Made by a program: the position numbers and the translations under genes. Shown here piece by piece: positions 58,742 to 64,000 of a stretch of DNA of 64,000 nucleotides. Under the pieces are notes generated by a model, which had not been told where the DNA came from, made no database searches, and saw only the letters and a program-made list of their open reading frames with translations. Each line of letters starts with the position of its first letter. Positions within the stretch are counted from its first letter, which is position 1. The DNA comes from Peribacillus frigoritolerans (lineage in GTDB: Bacteria > Bacillota > Bacilli > Bacillales > DSM-1321): assembly GCF_030676415.1 (NCBI RefSeq), contig NZ_JAUUTW010000004.1, positions 62,001-126,000 on the forward strand, given 5' to 3'.

Positions 58742-59608
58742 TCAAAACTCTTCCTCGATCTGCCTGGAACTCAAAACAAGTTTGGCTCCATCCTGAATCA
58801 ATTGATTGGTCCCCAGTGATTCAGGGCTCGTAACATTACCGGGAAGCGCAAATACCTCCCTCCCGTGTTCCAAAGCAGCTTGTGCCGTAATAAGGGAACC
58901 GCTTCTTTCTTTTGCCTCAACCACGAATACTCCCTGTGATAATCCACTGATGATTCGATTCCTAAGCGGAAACATCCAAGGTTCCGCCTTCATTTCCGGT
59001 GGAGTCTCAGATATAAGCAGGCCTTTATTGATGATTTCTTCAGCAAGGGTAACATTGGATTTCGGATATATTTGCATGAGCCCCCCTCCTAAAACACCAA
59101 TCGTATCTCCGCCTTCCCTTAATGTGATCTTATGTGACTCTGCATCGATTCCAGCCGCCACTCCGCTTATGATCACGAACCTTTTCTTTACAAGCGGTAA
59201 TAGAATCGTTTTTAAGGCCTCCAGACCATACGTGGTTGGCTTACGTGTTCCAACAACACCTAGCGTATTCTTCCTTGTTAAAAGCTCCTTATCACCTTTA
59301 AAATAAAGAACCCACGGTGGATCGAATATTTGCTTCAGCAAAAAAGGATATTCATCATCGAAGATCGTCAAACAATGGATTTGGCTATCTTCGTATTTTT
59401 TAAGTTTATCGATGGTATTGAGTGAATGTAAATCTTTGAGAAAGAGGTTAAGCTTATTTGAAGGGATAGGGAGCATTTTTGCCCATTCAACGTAATTCTT
59501 CGTGAACAGGGAAGATAATGACGGGTCTTTGGACATTATTTTTTGGATGGTTTTCCATCCTGCTCCGCGGCAATGATGGAGATGGATTAACTTTTCTTTT
59601 TTATTCAA
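58742..59608 (-). CDS. dprA: DNA processing protein DprA (Smf)
   Basis: DprA loads RecA on incoming single-stranded DNA in transformation. The Rossmann-like core has LGVVGTRKPTTYG, SGVAAGIDAESHK, GGGLMQIYPKSN, RNRIISGLSQGVFVVEAKE and SGSLITAQAALEHGREVFA. The 288 aa length is near that of B. subtilis Smf. The start is TTG at 59608 with GGGGCG about 9 bases upstream. It sits between sucD and topA, the conserved Bacillus location. No terminator is obvious in the 266 bp after it. Confidence 0.95.
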   Translation of the reverse strand: MNKKEKLIHLHHCRGAGWKTIQKIMSKDPSLSSLFTKNYVEWAKMLPIPSNKLNLFLKDLHSLNTIDKLKKYEDSQIHCLTIFDDEYPFLLKQIFDPPWVLYFKGDKELLTRKNTLGVVGTRKPTTYGLEALKTILLPLVKKRFVIISGVAAGIDAESHKITLREGGDTIGVLGGGLMQIYPKSNVTLAEEIINKGLLISETPPEMKAEPWMFPLRNRIISGLSQGVFVVEAKERSGSLITAQAALEHGREVFALPGNVTSPESLGTNQLIQDGAKLVLSSRQIEEEF

Positions 59609-59687
59609 TTGGAAACGCCCCTAATCGGATATTTTAAAAAGGTAGGTTGATAGTGATGGACTTGGTCTCTCCCGAGGAAATTGGAGG

Positions 59688-59717
59688 AAATAAAGACCGA
59701 CCCCAAAAAAGGTCGGC
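59688..59717 (-). terminator. Rho-independent terminator after sucD
   Basis: GCCGACC and GGTCGGT pair around a loop of eight bases (59695-59717) on the minus strand, followed by CTTTATTTCC. The stem is 10 bp after the sucD stop. Confidence 0.8.
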
Positions 59718-59727
59718 CCAACTTATA

Positions 59728-60630
59728 TCAATGTGTTTTACAAGGTTCGTAAATATCTTTTTCTTTCAAGACGGAGATCAATGTTTCACCCATTACGGAC
59801 GGAGTTTCGGCAACTTTAATTCCACATTCGTTCATAACGCGGATTTTCTCGTCAGCAGTCCCTTTTCCTCCTGAGATAATGGCACCAGCATGTCCCATGC
59901 GTTTACCGGCAGGAGCCGTACGGCCACCAATGAAACCAACAACTGGCTTAGTCATATTTTCCTTCACCCAGATTGCTGCTTCTTCTTCTGCCGTTCCGCC
60001 GATTTCCCCGATCATGATCACCGCATGTGTTTCCGGATCTTCATTGAACGCTTTCAAAACATCAATGAAATCCGTTCCGTTAACGGGATCGCCACCGATA
60101 CCGACAGCCGAAGATTGCCCAATGCCTGCTTGCGATAATTGGTGAACGGCTTCGTATGTTAAAGTTCCAGAACGTGAAACTACACCTACATGGCCTTTTT
60201 TGTGGATATACCCTGGCATGATACCAATCTTACACTCTTCAGGAGTAATGACACCTGGGCAGTTCGGTCCAATCAAGCGAGTTTTTTTGCCTTCCATGTA
60301 TCGTTTCACCTTGACCATATCCAGGACAGGAATATGTTCCGTGATACAAATGACAAGATCAAGTTCTGCGTCTACGGCTTCTAGAATTGCATCGGCAGCA
60401 AATGGAGCCGGTACATAGATAACAGATGCATTCGCTCCGGTTTCAGTGACAGCTTCGGAAACTGTATTGAATACAGGTACGCCTTCCGCTTCTGTTCCAC
60501 CTTTACCCGGAGTGACTCCTCCAACGATTTTCGTGCCGTATTCCAACATTTGTTTTGTATGAAATAATGCTGTTGCACCAGTGATTCCCTGAACGATCAC
60601 TTTCGTATCTTTATTAATATAAACGCTCAT
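59728..60630 (-). CDS. sucD: Succinyl-CoA ligase, alpha subunit
   Basis: SucD with SucC makes succinate, CoA and nucleoside triphosphate in the TCA cycle. The CoA-binding N-terminus reads [19 protein letters not shown], and the phosphohistidine is in [19 protein letters not shown] near residue 245. The 300 aa length is standard. The ATG at 60630 follows GGGGGG and lies 18 bp after sucC. Confidence 0.98.
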   Translation of the reverse strand: MSVYINKDTKVIVQGITGATALFHTKQMLEYGTKIVGGVTPGKGGTEAEGVPVFNTVSEAVTETGANASVIYVPAPFAADAILEAVDAELDLVICITEHIPVLDMVKVKRYMEGKKTRLIGPNCPGVITPEECKIGIMPGYIHKKGHVGVVSRSGTLTYEAVHQLSQAGIGQSSAVGIGGDPVNGTDFIDVLKAFNEDPETHAVIMIGEIGGTAEEEAAIWVKENMTKPVVGFIGGRTAPAGKRMGHAGAIISGGKGTADEKIRVMNECGIKVAETPSVMGETLISVLKEKDIYEPCKTH

Positions 60631-60648
60631 TATGTTCCCCCCTGCCTA

Positions 60649-61809
60649 TTATCCTACAAGTGATACTATTTTTTGTGCTCCATCTGCCATTGATTCGGCA
60701 GCCGTAATATTTAAACCTGACTCGTTTAGAATCTTTTTGCCAAGGTCAACATTCGTTCCTTCAAGACGAACAACAAGAGGGACATCCAGGCCAAGCTCTT
60801 TAGCAGCAGCCACGACGCCAGTAGCGATGATGTCACATTTCATGATTCCTCCGAAGATATTAACGAAGATGCCTTTAACATTTTGATCGGAAAGGATGAT
60901 TTTGAAAGCCTCTTTGACTTTTTCCTCAGTGGCGCCGCCACCAACGTCTAGGAAGTTAGCCGGATCTCCCATATAATGTTTAATGATATCCATCGTCGCC
61001 ATAGCAAGCCCAGCACCATTAACCATGCATCCGATATTTCCGTCAAGCGATATGTAACTAAGGCCATGTTTTGATGCTTCAATCTCTTTTGCATCCTCTT
61101 CATCCAAATCACGGTACTCCGCGATGTCTTTTTGGCGGTAAATCGCATTATCATCGAAATTCAATTTAGCATCAAGCGCCATTACATTGCCGTCGCCCGT
61201 TACCACTAATGGGTTGATTTCTGCGATTGAGCAATCTTTTTCAACGAAAGCTGTATATAAGTTAACCATCAGTTTGGAAGCTTTATTTATTAGTGAAGCC
61301 GGAATATTGATATTGAATGCAATCCTCCGTGCCTGGAATCCAGTCAGGCCGACAACCGGATCGATTACTTCTTTGAAAATTTTCTCTGGTGTCTTTTCGG
61401 CCACTTCCTCAATTTCCGTTCCGCCTTCTTCAGAAGCCATCAATACGACACTGTTCGTAGCACGGTCAAGGACCAGCCCGATATAGTACTCTTTCGTAAT
61501 GTCGCAGCCTTCTTCAATAAGTAAACGCTTAACTTCCTTGCCTGCAGGTCCCGTTTGATGGGTCACCAGTGTCTTACCAAGAATCTCTTCTGCATATGTA
61601 CGTGCTTCATCAAGATTCTTCGCTACCTTGACTCCGCCGGCTTTCCCGCGGCCGCCCGCATGAATTTGAGCTTTGACGACAACAACTTCCGTACCTAACT
61701 CCTTCGCTGCTTCAACTGCTTCTTCAACAGTAAAGGCAACCCGGCCATTTGGAACGGATACCCCGTATTGTCGCAATATCTCTTTCCCCTGATACTCATG
61801 GATATTCAT
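60649..61809 (-). CDS. sucC: Succinyl-CoA ligase, beta subunit
   Basis: SucC carries the ATP-grasp domain and substrate specificity. It begins [20 protein letters not shown], contains [20 protein letters not shown], and the C-terminal [20 protein letters not shown]. The 386 aa length is standard. The ATG at 61809 follows AAGGAGGATGGGAA. It is the first gene of sucCD. Confidence 0.98.
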   Translation of the reverse strand: MNIHEYQGKEILRQYGVSVPNGRVAFTVEEAVEAAKELGTEVVVVKAQIHAGGRGKAGGVKVAKNLDEARTYAEEILGKTLVTHQTGPAGKEVKRLLIEEGCDITKEYYIGLVLDRATNSVVLMASEEGGTEIEEVAEKTPEKIFKEVIDPVVGLTGFQARRIAFNINIPASLINKASKLMVNLYTAFVEKDCSIAEINPLVVTGDGNVMALDAKLNFDDNAIYRQKDIAEYRDLDEEDAKEIEASKHGLSYISLDGNIGCMVNGAGLAMATMDIIKHYMGDPANFLDVGGGATEEKVKEAFKIILSDQNVKGIFVNIFGGIMKCDIIATGVVAAAKELGLDVPLVVRLEGTNVDLGKKILNESGLNITAAESMADGAQKIVSLVG

Positions 61810-61928
61810 TTCCCATCCTCCTTATCTACTAAAAAACAACTTTGGAATTTAATGCGTGTTTTCTCTACCATATTACAACAAAATTCTCCTTCGTGCATAA
61901 TATTCTTTCACATAATTTTTGAAATATT

Positions 61929-61957
61929 ATTATAATATACTTCTATACCCTTATGAA
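61929..61957 (-). promoter_or_regulatory. Sigma-A promoter for sucCD
   Basis: TTCATA (61952-61957) and a perfect TATAAT (61929-61934) are 17 bases apart on the minus strand. The predicted leader is about 112 bases. No carbon-control site could be assigned by eye. Confidence 0.6.
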
Positions 61958-62146
61958 AAATGGAAAAAAACTTCTTCGCCGTTGTGTTTTTTTTCTTATT
62001 AAATCATTTATTTTAGTTATGAAATTCTATTAACAATAAAAGTAATTACAGTTATAATCTATTAAAAACTCTCCTGTGAAAGCCTTTTCACCATTTTAAC
62101 TCAGAGTTCTTTTAATAAAAAATTACGGTTATCCATGTCTTGATTC

Positions 62147-62187
62147 AAAGTAAAAGCAAAAGGACAAAGCCACGGCCTTGTCCTTTT
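62147..62187 (-). terminator. Hairpin terminator between ylqH and sucC
   Basis: AAAAGGACAA-GGCC and its complement GGC-TTTGTCCTTTT form a long stem (62158-62187). The minus-strand tail is TGCTTTTACTTTG. On the plus strand the stem ends TTTTGC. It most likely terminates ylqH transcription. Confidence 0.78.
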
Positions 62188-62299
62188 GCAAACAGTTTAG
62201 TATTTTTTTAATATAATGAAAATTTGTCAGTGATTTCCCTAATATTCTACATAAACCAACAGAAATCCATTTGGTGAAATTACATGGACAATTAGGCTC

Positions 62300-62572
62300 C
62301 TACCGATTGATGTCCTTGTCAACTTTATAAATGAATGCAAATACCTCTGCAACAGCCCCATACAATTCTTCCGGAATCGTTTGATTTATATCCAATTATC
62401 CTAAAAGTGCAGCAAGCGATTCGTCCCTTTGGACCGGTATATCAAGTTTCATGGCCTTTTCCAGAATATTTTCAGCCGTTTTCCCTTTCCCCTTCGCCAA
62501 TATGACGGGCGCTTTGGATGTCTTTTGATCATACTTTAAGGCAATGGCTTCTTTTCGTTTATCATTTTTCAT
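62300..62572 (-). pseudogene. ylqH: ylqH: FlhB C-terminal-domain-like protein with an in-frame TAA
   Basis: From ATG 62572 the frame encodes MKNDKRKEAIALKYDQKTSK and KAPVILAKGKGKTAENILEK, then LAALLG, stop, LDINQTIPEELYGAVAEVFA and FIYKVDKDINR to TAG at 62300. This is the cytoplasmic domain of FlhB as a free protein (YlqH/FlhX type), about 90 residues. A single TAA at 62396-62398 interrupts it; CAA (Gln) to TAA is the simplest cause. A truncated product of about 57 residues could be made. The ATG overlaps the ylqG stop (ATGA). Confidence 0.85.
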
Positions 62573-64000
62573 ATTCGAATATCCACTCCACTATATGAAC
62601 CGGCTTCTGAAAAAGGAATCGGTTTCACCCTTAGGTCCCGCTCTTTTTCATTCACGGGATTTACAAATGAAACCCCAGATAATCTGTAATCGATTTTTCC
62701 CAGATTCTCTCTCAGGATGTCAAGATATTGACCGGCTGCCTCTTCAAGGATCGCAACCATGCCCATTGATGAACGTCACTTTTATGATCCGGTTTTGACC
62801 CCTGCATGTCGATGACCGTCTCTTTAAGGCGTTCCAGTTCTAAATAAAAAAGGACTCGGCAGTAATCCGGGTCTATTTTGCCATCTTTTGTTTTCCTTCC
62901 GCTCCATTGTAACGTTAGATCCGTTTGAGTAGAACCCAGATTGATTGGAAGTGTAAGGAGTAAATTCTGAATCGGCCCGTTTTCCTGTGAAAGGATCTGT
63001 TGCGCAGTTATCCGATTCAGGACTTGTTCTGCCATCTCCTTGATAGATGCCGGAATTTGCTCATTCAGCAATTTAAGCAGCAGCGGTTTAAGTGTCTCTA
63101 AATCCTTCGGGAAATCCGCCATATCATCTCCAGAAAGATTAATGAGTGCATATTCCAGCTGAAGACCGAGGATTTTGGTCATTTCTTTCAGTTGGTGTGC
63201 AACAGAAGGTCCATTGGTGAAATCGATTTTTTGAACTCAGCTTCCAATACATGTGAAAGGACCAGCTTCTCATTAATCCTAGCGTATTGGGCCTCAGGAA
63301 GCTTATTAAGCGACTGAAACAGTAATTCAGACGCCTTACCCTTCGACTCAGCTACTTGCTCTTTGTCCTTATTCAAGTAGCCTATAAGGTCATTCATTTC
63401 TATTTTTCGCCTACTGCCTTTTTGGCTATCGCTTCGGTAAAAGCATTCTGGAGTAAATGAAAGGCAAGAGGGGGAAGTTTTTCTGCAGAAATGTTTTTTC
63501 TCTGCATCGAGTGGATATCAATTGGCAGTTTTTCCTCCTCATGATCATGACTATTCAATATGCGATTAATAGCAATTTCGTTCTCTTCAACTTTTGCAAA
63601 TGCTCCTCTTTTTGCCTCGGAAAGCAACTGCAATCCTTGCTGTCATTTATCAATCGCTGAATTCTCAGGAATACCTGACCTAGCCACAGCTCCATCAATT
63701 AAATTTTCCAGAAAGACAGATTCCGTATTTCCCTTCGGAACGAAACCTGTCTTTTGAAGCAGGGAGAATGCACCAGATTTTCATTTCTGGCGTTGAATCG
63801 GAATTCAACCAAGTGGTCACTAGGTTTTGCAAACCGATTTGTTGAAGCTGGTTCTGTTTAGCAACATGTAAAGAGTCCAATACCTCCATTAGCTTGGCGG
63901 CAGTCCTCGTTACTGCCCCACCATCCTGCAGCTGCTGCTTGAGGCCACTGAGGAGTTTGTGGAAAGGTTCACCTTTGGACTGTGTAAATAATGCATCAAA
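62569..64000 (-). pseudogene. ylqG: ylqG: decayed FliK-like hook-length-control homologue (runs off the window)
   Basis: Position upstream of ylqH and sucC and the gene order match YlqG of B. subtilis. Coding pieces in all three minus frames join into one protein: TTWLNSDSTPEM, AFSLLQKTGFVPKGN, LQLLSEAKRGAFAKVEENEI, MNDLIGYLNKDKEQVAESKG, MTKILGLQLEYALINLSGDD and GQYLDILRENLGKIDYRLSG. Lesions I can place: extra A at 63778-63781, TGA at 63643-63645, a missing A at 63403-63407, a missing A at 63227-63232, extra G at 62799-62802 and extra G at 62762-62764. The frame is open to the right edge, so the 5' end lies outside. Confidence 0.85.

Larger units (their letters stand above)
61810..62299. other. 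Region upstream of sucC
   Basis: This 490 bp region has a sucC promoter candidate (61929-61957), a terminator-like hairpin (62147-62187) that should end the ylqG-ylqH transcript, and otherwise AT-rich sequence with no gene that I can support on either strand. Confidence 0.6.

Overview
The window is a stretch of chromosome from a motile, endospore-former-type Firmicute of the family Bacillaceae. Gene content and order follow the Bacillus subtilis segment from ribF back through nusA, polC, rpsB, the fla/che operon, codY, topA and sucCD to ylqH/ylqG. Base composition is moderately AT-rich. I would guess a Peribacillus-like or related genus, but the genus cannot be fixed from this window alone. 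Every convincing gene lies on the minus strand, so transcription runs from right to left, probably co-directional with replication. I saw no tRNA, rRNA, insertion sequence, prophage or CRISPR array.

Layout in transcription order (right to left). (1) 64000-62300: two decayed genes, ylqG (FliK-like) and ylqH (FlhB C-domain-like). (2) 61809-59728: sucC-sucD (TCA cycle). (3) 59608-54665: dprA, topA and trmFO. (4) 54605-50847: xerC-hslV-hslU-codY (recombinase, two-component protease, nutrient-sensing repressor). (5) 50124-21798: the long fla/che operon, from flgB to swrB, encoding basal body, export gate, hook, C-ring, chemotaxis core, sigma-D and swarming factors. (6) 21643-16336: rpsB, tsf, pyrH, frr, uppS and cdsA (translation, UMP kinase, ribosome recycling, isoprenoid and phospholipid precursors). 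(7) 16292-11891: dxr, rseP and proS. (8) 11729-7407: polC. (9) 7213-2124: the rimP-nusA-rnpM-rplGA-infB-ylxP-rbfA operon. (10) 1956-52: truB-ribF.

The operons couple information processing to growth and motility. The fla/che operon builds the flagellum in assembly order and ends with sigD, the sigma factor for late flagellar genes. CodY, encoded immediately upstream, is a known repressor of motility in relatives. The rimP-nusA leader carries a hairpin with an interrupted U-tract that fits a NusA-dependent attenuator.

The most unusual feature is selective decay of accessory flagellar genes inside an otherwise intact region. A small flagellar-operon gene between flgD and flgE has a frameshift and an in-frame TAG. 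ylqH has one in-frame TAA. ylqG has five apparent single-base homopolymer indels and a TGA. No essential flagellar gene in the window is broken. I did not find a clearly new multi-gene system.
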